Shown here one piece after another: positions 21,889 to 35,129 of a stretch of 64,000 nt of DNA; position 1 is the stretch's first letter, and each line of letters opens with the position of its first letter. A program made the translations under genes and the position numbers. Where the stretch lies: assembly GCA_033085395.1 (NCBI GenBank), contig JANQBS010000053.1:124001-188000 (forward strand). Reading direction: 5' to 3'. The notes under the pieces were generated by a model. The model had not been told where the DNA came from and ran no database searches. It saw nothing but the letters and a program-made list of their open reading frames with translations. The stretch comes from Xanthoparmelia taractica (taxonomy: Eukaryota > Ascomycota > Lecanoromycetes > Lecanorales > Parmeliaceae).

Positions 21889-24529
21889 AGATTAATGTAA
21901 CAAATGAATGCAGGCCTTGACTGTAGTAAGTAAAACGAGAGGAAATATGCAAACCTTATATCTCTCTTAGGACGTGTACAGGCACTCGCAATGAAGAGAA
22001 TTTGGCTCAGACATCTTCGATTAAGCCTCAGAATAACGCTCGGTTGTCTGCCTCAAATGCACGTGCAACAGTCTGGTCAGCCACATGCTGTGTTCGAGCA
22101 ATATCAAAGCTTTAAAAGGAAATAAGAAGAGAGCCGAGGGTTGCGTTGCCTAGTCAAGCAGCCATGCAGACAAGACTACAAACTTCGGTGGATAGAGCTA
22201 GTGATCTGTCAATCTGGACCATAGGTTCCAGTCAGCCACAATGTGAGGCTATACACTACACGTGACATTCTGTTACTGGGTAATTATATCAGGATTCCGC
22301 CTCGTCGCCAGGAACAGCACACGACCTTCATGCAGGTAAGAGGCATCAACATGGCAATTGCAAGGTACAGAGCCTTGGCACAGCAGATCACTCAGCCACT
22401 CGCTTATTGAACACGCTCGAGGAAGTGAGCACTCTGCTGCAAGCTTTGACCGTTGCGTGGATTGTGAATGGTCCTCTAAACAGGCTTAGCGAGCCAAACG
22501 TGATTGACTTGCCAAGGAAGTTTAGCGAGGATGCACTTGCCGTGGTAAGTCTCTGTAGACTGTAGGCGTTCAATGAGAAATCTGATTGCTGGATGTTCGA
22601 CAGTGGTTGGCCGAATGAGGAAATAATAGAGAACCGCGGGTTCGTAAATGGATGCTTTAGCTAGCACACTCCAATTTAGTACTGGAATCAGCACGCACGG
22701 CACGTAGGGCTGCACGCGGGCGACAAGATCCCTGCAAGTGGTACTTATACCTAGTAAGTAGCAACTCAGTCTCGAATCAAATTTTCAAAGTCAAACAAAT
22801 TTGCTCCATACAACGTTCAGAATCGAACAGCTCCAATGAAGTTATCATAGACGGCTCTTGAAGAGTCGCTCGTTGCCAATCTTGGGATTTTCTGGCACTT
22901 TGGTGAGAGGTGCGTCTCTGCCTCCCACCCACGTACGGAATGGATAGAGCACTTAAGTAGGGAATATTGAATTTTGAGTGGTCGGAACATCAGAAATCTC
23001 GTCTCGTAAGGGAGAATGAAGCCAGTTTAGAAGGGTAATCCTGCATGAATGAGGAAGTGCCACCCAAGACCGTTCGCCTGACATTCCCTTGTGACTCCAG
23101 ACTTAGACTGCTGTCTGTGTTGAGCTGTGGTTTCAACACGCCTTTCCTCTTTTGAGGACTCGGTTCAAATTACTTCCTAGAGGAACGCCAAAGCGGTGAG
23201 GCTGAATAGATCAGGAACTAGGATGCTTATCCTTGCCGAGCCGATACTGGCCCCACTAGTCCAACTCGAAAGGATTCTCGCATATTCCATGACATCGATA
23301 AGACAGCAGAGTACTGTAGAGTAATTCATCCAGAGTGCTTTGATCAGTGGCAGAGAGTTTGATGGATTGGCCTCGTAGTACCAACTTTGAGTGTGACCAT
23401 CCTCCCGCTCCGGTCAAGGTCTGTAGTGGGTTGCGCGGGGCTCAAGGTCCCGTCTCCACTGGAATTAAATCAAATGTGGCCGCTACTACTTTCTTGGAAA
23501 CTACGGATTGCTTTCCCAAGGGCGACTCGCAGGTCCGTTGAAAGATTCAGGTCGGTCTCTTCGTGTTCGGCCACAAGCTCCGAAATGCTTTATAGTGTAG
23601 AATGTTTCTTTAGGCAAGGTCCCGCAACATGAAAGAATTCCAAATTGTCCAACCTGACATGGTCCTGTGCTACCGTCACAATGGTAGATGCTCGCGGAGC
23701 CCTACAGATTGTGTAAGAGCAGCATACGACTGGTACATCCAGGACACCTTGACGCTCTTATCGTGTATACAATTGGCTCCAGATTAGAGCAATCGAGTGA
23801 TTTTGGGCGATATCTCCCAACAAGGTGGGTGGCATATGTTCTGCCGGTCGCGACTTCTGTTCGCTGGTCTCCTAGATGGATCTGTAAACAATCAGAGGGT
23901 CAGGACGCTGCAGTTCATCACTTCTCTCTGGTCGAGAAGTAACGGCAGCTTGAAGATCACCAGGTTGCATCTTTTCGTTTGTCTCCAACCCTGACGTCTA
24001 TTCTTTGGGAGGATGAGGTGTTGAATCCTCTCGCTCATCTCTGGTTCGGACGCTCCTGTGATTGGACGAGGAGAGGCAGCAATATGGTGCTCGTACGCAG
24101 TTCGAAAATCTCTGCGTCCGAGGCGGAAAACCTTGCGTCTTCTTGGTTATGCTCGATCTGGAAGCTCCTCTAAACGGCGGACTAGGAGCCCTGGTCTTCT
24201 TAGCCATCTCGAGTTCAGAGATTTCTACTGCTGGAAGGACATGTAGCGGCCAGTAATTACTTCGTCGCCTTCCTGATGTTGTGAAGTAAAAGTGTAATGC
24301 GATGTTCGAATCATCTTCTGCTGATGATGGAAACATAATTGCGGTTGGCTACTTGACGTTAAGTTTACAGCTTCTAAACAGGTAAGTGGAGAAGCGAGGA
24401 ACCTTTTGGCCTCGGCATGTCTGCATTGTATATTCGCAGGGCTGAAATCGCGATCTACTTTAGCCCTAAGATCTCCAATCCGACTAGCGTAGGGTTACTA
24501 TCAGGGCTCAGCCCTATAAGTGTCCGAGT
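21889..24529. other. Intergenic region left of the retrotransposon
   Basis: No gene is supported. Short open frames (for example 23347-23541 and minus-strand 24336-23998) have no recognised family and no coherent splice structure. Base composition is ordinary up to the LTR, so RIP has not visibly spread into this flank. Confidence 0.45.
24525..24529. other. Target-site duplication CGAGT (left; right copy at 29969-29973)
   Basis: Identical 5-bp CGAGT directly abuts both LTR ends, showing one intact insertion event without later end deletion. Confidence 0.9.
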
Positions 24530-24662
24530 TGTTGAAAATAGGGGCATTCAGCCCTATCACACTAGTGGGCTTGGCACTAGATATTTCCTCTCCAGTAGTT
24601 CTTAGCTAGGTTGATTTCCTAAGAGTACTTAATTAAGTCGTTCTAGGCCTAGTTATTTAATA
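24530..24662 (+). repeat. 5' LTR of the copia element
   Basis: 133 bases, TGTTGAAAATA to TTATTTAATA. It differs from the 3' LTR at nine positions by eye, all transitions. Confidence 0.95.
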
Positions 24663-27600
24663 GATTATAAGCCCGATAATGCTATCGCCTATCAATATCT
24701 TCTACACATTATTATCGTCACCTATAGTCTATCTATAATAAAAAGAAATCTTTTTATAAAAGTACTATATTAAGTTTATTTATAATAGCATTATACTATT
24801 AAAATACATTTAAAGACTATTTATAATAGCACTTATAAACTTATATTATTATTACTCTACGAAAGAACGCAATAAAGAATATCTATAAGTTAAAGATTCT
24901 TATTCTTAACTCGAATAATTACGAAAAATAATTCGCTTTAATAAAGATTAAATTGTAAGTAAAAAAAGAGATCTATATCTTAAAATAGATAAAAGTAATA
25001 TATATAGTATTATTTTATAATGAAAGAGTCGATTATAATAAGCTTAATAAATTAATAAAGAAACTCTTTTTAATTAAAACGAATATAGTCGATATAACGT
25101 TAATTATCGATTAATCGATAGTTAAGAATTAATAAGATACTTTAGTAAGAAAATATAAGAATATTAGAAAGTAAGTTATTGTAAATAAATAGAAAGAGTT
25201 TATTAACTATTAGAAGAAGGAGAAATAAATAGTTTAAGATACGTGAATTACGCTTTATAAGATTCGCAATAATATTCTAGCGATTAAGCTAATTTTAATT
25301 AGAGTCTATAATATTAAAGAACTTCTCTATTAACTCTATAATTCCTTATTATTCGAATATAATATTACGATAGCTATCTTAAAGTTAAATAAAGAGAAAG
25401 ATATAAATAAAGCTCTTCGTATATTATAAAAAGCTAAAGATTTGATAAAGACTACAAATAAGTTAGAGATATATATTTATCGATCGTAAACTTATTGTTA
25501 ATAATTAAATAAAGAACGTTAAAATCGCTCCTCTAATGATTAAAGATTAAAGACTTTATATTATTTATCTATTTAGTTAACTCGTAAGCCCCGATATTAT
25601 ATATATAATAAAAAAGATTATAAGATTTAAGATTACGAAGCTTTTAAGATAATAAAGAAATTAGTTCGTATATTAAAAGAGAAGAAGTCTAAAAAGAAGA
25701 TTATATTCGCTAAGCACTTTAAGAAGAATAATAAGAAATCTCGAAGGACGTATAAGATTAAATTAGATTTAGTATTAGATATTACTAATAAAGATGATAT
25801 AGTTATCTATATTACTTAGAAAGCTATAAGTAAGTTAAACTTCCTCTCGTGAATTGCTAATATCGGCGCGTTATCTTATATAACTAATAAACTTAATCTC
25901 TTTAGTGACTCTCTTACTCGAATAAAGAGACGTATTATTAAGATTAAGAGAGAAGTATTATATATAGATTATATAAGAATAATTATTCTATAAAGTCGAT
26001 TAGAGAGAGTAGTGTCTATTTAGCGAGTGTATTATATGCCTGAACTCGATATTAATCTATTATTATATAGAAGATTATATATATTAGATCTAATAAATAG
26101 ATTTAATATTAATTTAATCTATCTTTAAGTAAATAACGTGAATCTTCTAAAAGCGAATTATAAGAAAAAAGTATACGTGCTCTCTTAAATATTAAGTTAA
26201 TTTTTTAATAAACTAGCGTAACGAGATCAAATATAATAGCGAGTCCCCGAGTCAGCATAAGTAAATATTAAGTAATCTACGTTTACTAATTAAGTCTTAG
26301 TTAATAATAATAGCGATTAAGATATAATAATTAATCTCGAAGTAGAAGTTTAATTAAAGAAAGAGATTTAATTATTATAGTTAGCGAAGAATTACTTTCT
26401 AATATATAGACGATTTATTTATCTTAAGATTAATATTATTAGTAGACTTCATAAAGTTATTACTTATTAATCTATATATCGACTTAAGTATAAGAGATTC
26501 TATAAGATATACGCAATTAAGAAGATAAAAAAGAAGATTACTCGTATAGTGACTTTAAGAAAGAATAAGATCCTAGATCTAATTTTAATTAATACGTATA
26601 ACTCGTTTCTAAAGAGTCTTATTAATAACATTACGTTTCTAGAAATCGTTAATAATTACTCTAAAAAGTACTAAAGAATTTATTTAAAGAATAGAAAATC
26701 GATCTTAGCGAAGTTAAATATATAAAGAGCTAATATAAAACTTTAAATCGAAAGGAAATTAAAGACTATTAGACTTAATAACGCCTTGAAGCTTCTAGTA
26801 ATCGTTAAGCTATAAGTAAAGAAATATAAACTAGCTCTTCAAGAAACGAAATTATATATATTATATTAGAATAACGTCGTCGAGAGATCTATTTAAATAA
26901 CTAAGGCGAATATACGTATAATGCTTTATAACTCTTAGCTATCGCTTGAATTTTAAGACGAAGTAGCAATAATCGATATATATTTAAGAAATTATATTTT
27001 AGTTAATTTAATCGTTAATGGGAAGACGACTAGTTCGAAGTAGATATATATTAAAAAGCTTTTATCGATTGATTATATTAGAGTATAGAATTATAAATAT
27101 ATTATTTACGTTAATTTAAACTCTTATTCGATTTATACTTAAAGAGATAAGTTAATATTAAAAGAAAGAGAGACTATCTTAATAAGATTTAACTTTAAAA
27201 TAACGAAGTAATATCTTATCTATACTTTAGACTTAAAAAGATATATTAAGTCGTCGACTATTACGTTCTTTAAGAATATAAAGAATAACGAGATCGATTT
27301 AAAGCTTTTAAAGATTATCTTAAATAAGTTAATTACTCGTAACTTTATAAGGCGTTTATCTATCTTATTCTTAATTGATTAGACGATTCTATAGAAAGTC
27401 TCGTAGAAGAGAGTAACTAAAAATATACACTCAATAGAGACGACTATAGTTATATTATTAATATTAATAACTTTATTTTCTTCTATATCTTTAATAAAAG
27501 TAGATATTTCGATTAATTAGACTACTTTATAAGAGAAGATAACTAAGAATATAATCTTAGTAGATTAAATTATAATTAAATTATAGTTATAGTAGTTAGT

Positions 27601-29835
27601 GACTTCGTATTCTTCTAAGTCTTTAATATCGCCTTTAATATTAGAGTTATTATCTTCTAATTCTCTAATTTAATCCCTAATTTAATTTTTAAGATTATCG
27701 CCATATATATTATTTTTATAATTATATATCTCTATATCTATCTCGGCACGTGTTAATCTTTAAGTATATAATATATTATAAATATCTATTTTAAAGAGAA
27801 AGAGAGATAGCGAGATAAACGAGAAAGAGAAGGTAATAAAGTATATTAGAATATTATTAATAATAAAGGCTATAAAAGTTGAGAGAGATAAGAAAGATCT
27901 AATAATTGTTTCTATTTCAAATATATACGAAGAAGTTATTAATTATCTAATATAGAGTCGAGAATAGCTTTAGATTATCAAAAATAAGATTTCATAATTA
28001 AAAGAAAATAATATATAGGTTATTAAAGTCCCGCCTAATAAAGCTAATATAATAACTTGCAAATAGATATTCAACGTTAAATATAATGAGAATAATATTA
28101 TATAGAAGTTTAAGATAAGACTAATAGCCAGAGAATTCTTATAGATTCATGAAATTAACTATAATAAAACCTTCGCCCTTATCGTTTAAATAAATATAAT
28201 ATAGACTATACTAACTTTAATAATTATTAAGAACTTAGAGTTAAAATAGATCGACGTTAATAACGTCTTTACTAAGTCTTAACTTCGTTACTTAATTTAA
28301 ATATATATTTTCTTGAGAGTTAATATAAATAAAGACTAGTATCTAAGATTACTTTAAAGTCTATATAATCTTAAGTAAGCGATCTATAATTAATACTTTA
28401 CGTGCAATAAAGAATTAACTAAATTGAGCTTCGTCTTATTGAAATCGAACTTATATCTATATATTTATAGGAGAAGATAGCTAATTATGCTGGTTTATAT
28501 TAATAATATCTTTATTATTTCGCTATTTAAAGATTAAATTTAATAATTTAATAATTAATTTATTAAGAAATTTAAGATAAAGAATTTAGATAAACTTAAG
28601 CGAATATTTAAGATAAAAATTAAAAGAGATCGATTAAATAGAATTATTAGAATTAGTTAGACGATTTATATTAAAAGCGTTTTAAAGAGATTAAATATAA
28701 AGAAAGATAAGTATTATAAGACGGAAATTCCTATAAATGACTATAATACGATTAACTTAGTTACTTTAGAAGAAGAACGAATCGATCGCGAGGATTACGC
28801 AAGAGTTATAGATAAACTAATGTATATAATAATATACACTCGTCTTAACATTGCATTCGCACTTAAAAAGTTAAGTTAATATATAAATAATTTAACTATT
28901 TATTATAATTAGAGAGTAAAGACTTTACTAAGATATATACGATCTAATTCTAATATATCACTCACTTATAAAAAAAATAGTTACGAGTTCGTGTAATTAA
29001 TTAATTACTTTAATATAGATTACGTTATAAATAAAAGTCGAAGGTCTATAATAGATCAAGTTTTTATATTAAGAGGGGATTTAATTTTATAAGCAAGTAG
29101 AAAATAGCGATCTATATTAACTTCGATTATGAAAATTAAGTATATAACTCTATTAGAGTGCTTTAGATAGATTGTTTAATTAATTAGCTTATTTACGAAA
29201 TTTAAATATCGTGAAATTATTAATTTAATATATTAATAGACGAGTGTTTAGATCTTAATTAACTTAGAGATAATAATAAAATTAAAAGAAGATAATAACG
29301 AGATTATTATATTAATTAAGAATCGTTAAGTTAATAAACGATTAAAATATATTAATATAATTTATTATTACGTTAGAGAGCTTTAGAAGTATAAGAAGAT
29401 TAATGTAAACTACGTTTTAATCGATAAGATAATTGCTAATAAACTCATTAAGCCGCTAATTAAATAGAAGTTTAATAAGTTTCTTAAACTTATAAATATA
29501 CGAATAACTCGTTAGAAGAAGAGACTTAGTAGTAGAAAGAGTAAGATCTATAGTATACTCGCCTTTAGAAGTCTTAATAGTTTAACTCGTTTAGAAATAT
29601 AACTAGACTTATCAATAGAAGTTTTATATAATTATTCTAATCAAGTTCGTTAATTAAGATATCTTTATATCGCGCTAGTTTAAGAATTAATAATTTATCG
29701 TTAAAAGTTATTAAGACTTCTAAGATAACGTTAGCAATTATCTAGCATCTAATTAAATCTCCGATATAGTCGATATATAATCTTATTAAGTGTGGTGGCT
29801 ATGATAATAGTGGATAGAATCTAATTGAGGGGGAG

Positions 29836-29968
29836 TGTTGAAAATAAGGGTATTCAGCCCTATCACACTAGTGGGCTTGGCATTAGATATTTCCTCTCCA
29901 GTAGTTCTTAGCTAGGTTGATCCCCTAAGAGTACTCAATCAAGTCGTTCTAGGCCTAGTTATTCAACA
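29836..29968 (+). repeat. 3' LTR of the copia element
   Basis: 133 bases, TGTTGAAAATA to TTATTCAACA, so this copy keeps the intact terminal inverted TGTTGAA/TTCAACA. The polypurine tract lies immediately upstream. Confidence 0.95.
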
Positions 29969-31794
29969 CGAGTGATTCCAATCACATTTGCCGGTGGTCC
30001 TACTCTTAGTGTTCCTAGAATAACTTGTATCTATAAGTACAAAGGTCGGTAATGCTAAAGCAGAATCATCTCAGGACCTAGATAGGATAACCAGAGCCGT
30101 TGATTCCACAGCCACTTCGAAAAACGTGATCCCCTTGCTTACATCGGAAGGAAAAGGTTCCTGCTCTATTAACGCTACCGCTATTGTTGCATGACTGCAA
30201 AATGGACGAGAATATCCATCGGGAATGTACCTGTTTTACCCAAACTATTCTCTGCGGTTTTCGAGACTATTGTAGTAGTGGTGGTCTGGATCTGTTTCTT
30301 CCAATAGTTGGTAAGACAGTCTTATGTAAATGCAATGCGGGAAATCAGCATTTGATTCTCTTTGAGCGAAAGCAGGAGGTGCTAGAGGCTTGCTTGATCT
30401 AAGGCTCCAGCTGACTAAGATCCTAAAATCGGAGAAGTTGGCTTCGACGACACAACGGCCTCCCGCGTACCATCTTTCCCTGCTTCTCATCTTCTCAATC
30501 GGAAGGTCAAGCTCACTGGGACAACTTGTAATATGGGGCTGGGCCAGTGACTGATCGGTGGAGGACGCTGATCAGCTGTAGACTTTGTACCTAATGGTGA
30601 TTGAGTGGGGCCGGAAGAGGGGACTGAAAAGAGAAGCGCGCTTCCTGATGATATCGAGTCTAGGGATGAGGCATTGGTTCCTGCCGAAACTCTTGATCTC
30701 CTCCCCTCATGGCCAGCAGCATTCTCGAACCTACTGCATTATCCAGCCTTGCTCCATGTGCCACTGAAAACCTATTGGATGACGGTGTAAGAATGATCGC
30801 GCGAAGGGCATTCGAAAGGTTCTTGCATGAAATTCTGAAGCTAGCAAGGCTGATATCACCAAGACCTCGTGACTTGATCTTTCGGTTGATCTTCTCAGGT
30901 GACAGTACTGAGCTGCAATGAATGAGATGTGAAGAAGATGGCCCTGCAGTAGGGGGCAACGTGCAATGGTGCTTGAAACAGAGTGCGTGCGCGTGACCAA
31001 AGAGTGGAGACGGCGTTAGTTCAGGCGGTTATGAGATGGGCAGAGAGTGTCTCTTTACAGGATTCTTTTCGGCTCTTTACTTGCATGCTCGACTCATGCG
31101 CCCTTACGACTTGCTTTGATCAATCTTTAGAGTATATTGCACACAAAGTCTCTCAGGGTTCTCTTGGCCAGCCTAAAGTATATTAGCTAAAGCATCCTGC
31201 ATCCTTGTGACGTTGTGATCAGGAGTGGGATTTCTGTGTTTGTATCTACGAGTAAGGCCGAGGTTTCCTTATACAGCATGGAGGTCAAAAGTGTGAAATG
31301 TTGGAGCCTGAACTAGAGACACTTGTGCGCCTGTCGACCAATGGCAAGCCATGAGCATCGGTAAAAGAAAACAAGAAAAAGTCTCACGTGCACTGAAATA
31401 CACGGCTGGGCGGAGGTTACGAGCCGAGCTTTACGGAGGCTACTTCCTACGTAATAATACGTAATAGTAAGAAAACCCAAATGAGGCGTCGGAGCCACGC
31501 GGATGTCTCCGCCTGCGCCTTCTTCATTGGTTGTGGCACTGCAATGACACGGTGACACCATGTATTGAAATTTTGAAACGCGTCACAGGACCAAGGTGGC
31601 GTGCCAAGACATCACCCCACTTCCGTCCCTCAATGTGACCGTGACGTACGCGGGGTATTATTGAGTAAATAAAAGGGCTCCTCAGAATCCAATTCCCTCC
31701 TTCCTTTCCCAAACATCCACTTCATACATCCTCAACCAAACTCCACAATACTACAGATCCTAGACTACATTTCGAATCATTTCAATCACCCAAA
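29969..31794. other. Intergenic region right of the retrotransposon, with Grg1 promoter
   Basis: No gene is supported between the element and 31.3 kb; overlapping short frames around 30585-30960 occur on both strands without family resemblance. Sequence after about 31370 looks like the promoter of the Grg1 gene. Confidence 0.45.
31615..31675 (+). promoter_or_regulatory. Candidate Grg1 promoter elements (CreA-like, CRE-like, TATA-like)
   Basis: CCCCAC at 31615-31620 and GCGGGG at 31650-31655 fit the carbon-repressor CreA/CRE1 consensus SYGGRG. TGACGTA at 31642-31648 fits a CRE/ATF-type site, and TAAATAAAAG at 31666-31675 is TATA-like. They lie 120-180 bases upstream of the ATG, followed by a pyrimidine-rich stretch. 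The sites are seen; their use is inferred from the known glucose repression of the family. Confidence 0.45.
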
Positions 31795-32182
31795 ATGGAT
31801 ACTGCAAAGTAATTCCGAGCAGCAAGATCCCCTTACTACCTACCTATCACTGACATTGATCAGGGAATACGCCAACTCTGCCTCCGAAACCGTCTCGAGC
31901 GGCGTCAACTCTGCCACTGAGTCCCTCCAGGGCACCAAGGACCAAGTCAGCAAGGAGGGAAACAAGCGTACGTTGTTTGATGCTTCCACAACACTCATCT
32001 TCTGCACGCCTGCTGACACACGATACAGAGGTGGCAAAGGATGACAACGCATCAGTAGGCGACCGTGCCTCAGCTGCCAAGAACGCTGCTAGTGACAAGG
32101 CTGGCGAGGTCAAGCACTCTGTATGTCCTTGTCTTATCCCTTCACCTCGTTGGCACATGACTGACTGTCCTCCTAGTCCTAG
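31795..32182 (+). CDS. grg-1: Glucose-repressible small protein Grg1 / Ccg-1 family
   Basis: Exons 31795-31808, 31864-31967, 32029-32120 and 32177-32182 give about 71 residues. Introns are 55, 61 and 56 bases (GTAATT, GTACGT, GTATGT). The first exon is only 14 bases (MDTA and part of Lys). The protein is hydrophilic and Ala/Lys/Asp-rich, with the family core NKQVAKDDNASVGDRASAAKNA followed by DKAGEVKH, matching the N. crassa grg-1/ccg-1 pattern. That family is induced by carbon starvation, stress and the clock; its biochemical role is unknown. The last intron has two nearby acceptors: using AG at 32176 ends the protein after one Ser, whereas AG at 32182 would extend it to a stop at 32212 (IHASDPDLR). 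The length of the usual family favours neither decisively. Confidence 0.85.
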
Positions 32183-35129
32183 ATACATGCTTCCGATCCC
32201 GACCTGAGATAGATACTGGTTCATAGAAAAACCAAAGCTGCTGGTGATACCTTATGGTGGGAGGTGGGCGATACAATACTGCTAGACATTCGTTGAAGTT
32301 GAAGAACAAGCGGCAAGACATCCTGAGATAGCGATAGCAAGCCTTGAAGAAATCAAAGATTGCTTTGCATTCTCAACCTCTCACCGTGCTACTACCGTGT
32401 CACCATCTGTTCCATCCTTAATCCTCGTAGGTGTGACCCCACCTAACATATCCCGTAATTCTCTCTTCGTGTTCTTGTACACTGTCGATCCCGATCGCTG
32501 CACCGCCTCGACAAAACCTACCATTACTGGCATGGCTGGATGGCAACACTACGGGTTGCCAAAATATCAGTGCGCTGATGAGGGCTTTCAATATTAAAAC
32601 CCATGAGCCACCGCCGTGGCTCAGATCCCCTAGGACAGGCGTATCTCAGTCTCCCACCTACCCAAAAGATGGATAGAGCGCTCAGCAGTAATCCGCAGTC
32701 ACGAACTCGTTGCCGTCGCCACACGTAGCATACACAGAACAATAAGCCACCATGTACAACCCCCCGCTCACAGCACATTCTCCCTGCCTCTCACCCGCGG
32801 CAACCTGCCGAGAGATGAGTCCGACTTCGAAGGAGCTACAAATCTCGCGAGATCCTCTCAGGCCACTACCAAAGCTCTTCCATATACTGTGAGGTGGCTA
32901 TCTCCTCCCTCCCTCCCTCCCTCCTTCCCTTCCCTGGCGTCACCCTTCCCCCAATCAATTACTTGCTAACCACCTCCCTCACTCAGGCCCCAACCTGCTT
33001 CCGCCCAGGTTCCTCCTCCTCAAATCTTCCCTCGTTCTCTGCTTCTGACGGCTCTGCCTACCTTCACCAACTCTAAGCTTCTGAAATCAGGCACGAGATC
33101 AGCCTCTTCGTCTCTACGGATGGACACTCTGTCTTGGTTTAGTTGTTACAGAGCGCGAGCGGTGACTCATGCGGTTACCCTGCAGGATGCTGCCTCTGTC
33201 AGTTGGATGCGAGATGCGGGCGAGATAGAGAGAGATGGGAATGCTGCTGGTAGACGGGAGCAGTGAGTGGGGCTTGGTATTAGAGGAGTCAATCTCTATG
33301 AGGTCTTTTGAGAAGGGGCAGGGATGGGACTGCACTGTTCTTGCCGACTGTGGGGTGTTGGCAGAGGATGCACCATTAACACTGGGAGGTGGTCGGTGAA
33401 CGCTGTGGACAAGCTGCGAGGAAGGCTTGATGGTGGATGAATGCTTGGTACGTGATGCATTCCTGTTGATGAGTCTATTGGTCTGCTGGATCCGCGGAAG
33501 ATGACTTTGGTGTTTTGGCTGAGGGATATCGTCAAGCGAGGAACGCCGCCGGGTATGGATACGTTGTAGGATTGCAGTATACATAGAACGGGATTGCAGG
33601 GCGAGCATCTAAGGCTACTAGACGCCGATAAATGGGAGAAAATCTCACATTTACCATTCCGTTCTGTATGTCTTACTCCGCTTCTCAACGCTGTCTCAGA
33701 GGCTGACACACCTATCAGACGAGAAGTGGCTCTGATGCACGTGCATGCACCAACATGGCTTGTCGAGTCCGAGTGCGAAGGAGGCAACGACCATCATTTT
33801 GGCAACCTATGCATACGAAAGAGGCACACACAAGATATCGTCACCCCTTACAATTCATCGATACATCTCTCGCATCTCGTCTTGGCTAAAGTAGGCGAAG
33901 ATCCATTCACATTACGTGCGCCATCATCACCAACGATGTTCTCGCTGAACCTTCCAAACTCCAAGCTATGGTGACTTGCCCACCGGCGACTGCATTCACA
34001 GCCAAAGTCCGTTAGTAAAGGAGAGTAGGCTGCCCCTCGAGGAGCATATTTCGCGGCCATTCTTGGTGCCAAACGCACCTTGAGCTTTCGTTTCATCGGC
34101 CATCGCATCGCCTACCAAGCGTGGGCTTTCGGCAGAATCATCATCTCATGAGCGACCTAGAGCTTTCGGGCCTATCTGACTCCTCCTACTTTCATAGTGT
34201 TCATTCTGCGCTCCATAGGCAGACTTTCTCCCTTGTCCTTGAGCTTACTCGAGTCTCATTGAGAGTCGGCCGTATCACTTCGCATCACCATCAGCAATTG
34301 TCACTACTGTCAAGAACCTAAAATCTACTCAGGTACCGGCACAGGCATCGCGGTCCATCGACAACATCAAACCGGACGGGTTCTCAGAGCGTGTGCCACT
34401 TCCTCCAAATCAAATAAATATCATCTTCTTGCAGCAAGACGCAAAATTCAATTCTTCCGATGAAGGTTAGAATCTTTTTACTAGATAGATGCAAAGGCCT
34501 GTTCATTCAGCACAAGCAAACACGAGAACAAAAGACAAGGAAGCCAAGCACCCTCATTATAGAATTAAAATGGCACAATCCCTTGAGCAAGCGAACTCCG
34601 CTCCCTCGGTCTCGACAACTTACCCAAAAATAGGAGGCGCAACTCCACCGCGAGCTCGACATGCGAATCTCTTAGATAGATACGAGCAGGCTCCTATTTA
34701 CCCTCCCACCCCCCCTTCCCCAAAGATCTGTAACGAAATAGCTTCGCAAACAGACATACAGCCCCCCCGCCCCATCGAAAAAAAGAAAAGAAAAAAACGC
34801 GCATCTTAGACAAAAGCATCCATTCCAAAAAAAAAAAAAAAGAAAAGAAAAGAAGTAAAGTAGAGAAAGCACAGCCCATCGATACATATAGAAATCACGC
34901 CTACTCGCACCTCTACTAAGATCAGAAAGGATAAATAATACCTACCGTACAGTGCGGCAGTACGACGATCAATCATCCAGAGGCGCAAGCCACCCCAAGG
35001 GGACGGAGCATAGCTACTTGGAGGGCCCAAGAAGAATTTCATCAATAGAGCAAACGTGATCGTGGTGGGAGGGTGAAAGACAAAACAACAAAAAAAGGAT
35101 AAGATAGGGAAGGCAAAAAAAAAAAAAGT
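32183..35129. other. Gene-poor region
   Basis: No firm gene. A (CCTC)n tract lies at about 32903-32925. Opposed open frames of 126-164 codons overlap around 33114-33974; none has a recognised motif. A 106-codon frame at 34489-34809 (with an inner ATG at 34570) is Pro/Ser-rich and ends in a Lys/Arg run; it could be a small gene but I cannot support it. A long A-tract follows at 34828-34842. Confidence 0.4.
35115..35127 (-). terminator. RNA polymerase III terminator (T13) of tRNA-Asp
   Basis: On the minus strand the tRNA 3' end is followed after two bases by 13 consecutive T residues, a strong Pol III stop. Confidence 0.85.

Larger units (their letters stand above)
24530..29968 (+). mobile_element. 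RIP-degraded Ty1/copia LTR retrotransposon
   Basis: A full-length 5.44 kb element: two 133-bp LTRs (24530-24662 and 29836-29968), LTR ends TGTTGAA..TTCAACA, a purine tract GAGGGGGAG just before the 3' LTR, and the 5-bp target duplication CGAGT on both sides. The interior is extremely AT-rich with stops throughout. In one plus-strand frame the reverse transcriptase is still readable: SLYNLK*A at 28358 (from SLYGLKQA), VYINNI at about 28493 (from the active-site YVDD), then FIKKFKIKNL (28559) and YIKSVLKRLNI. An integrase-like LEIVNNYSKKY lies near 26640. The order integrase before RT is the Ty1/copia order. RT motifs stay in one frame, so decay was by substitution and not by indel. No functional protein can be made. 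Confidence 0.95.

Noticed and set aside
33114..33974. Opposed open frames of 126-164 codons
   Set aside because: They overlap on both strands, have no recognised motif and no splice structure; not enough to call a gene.
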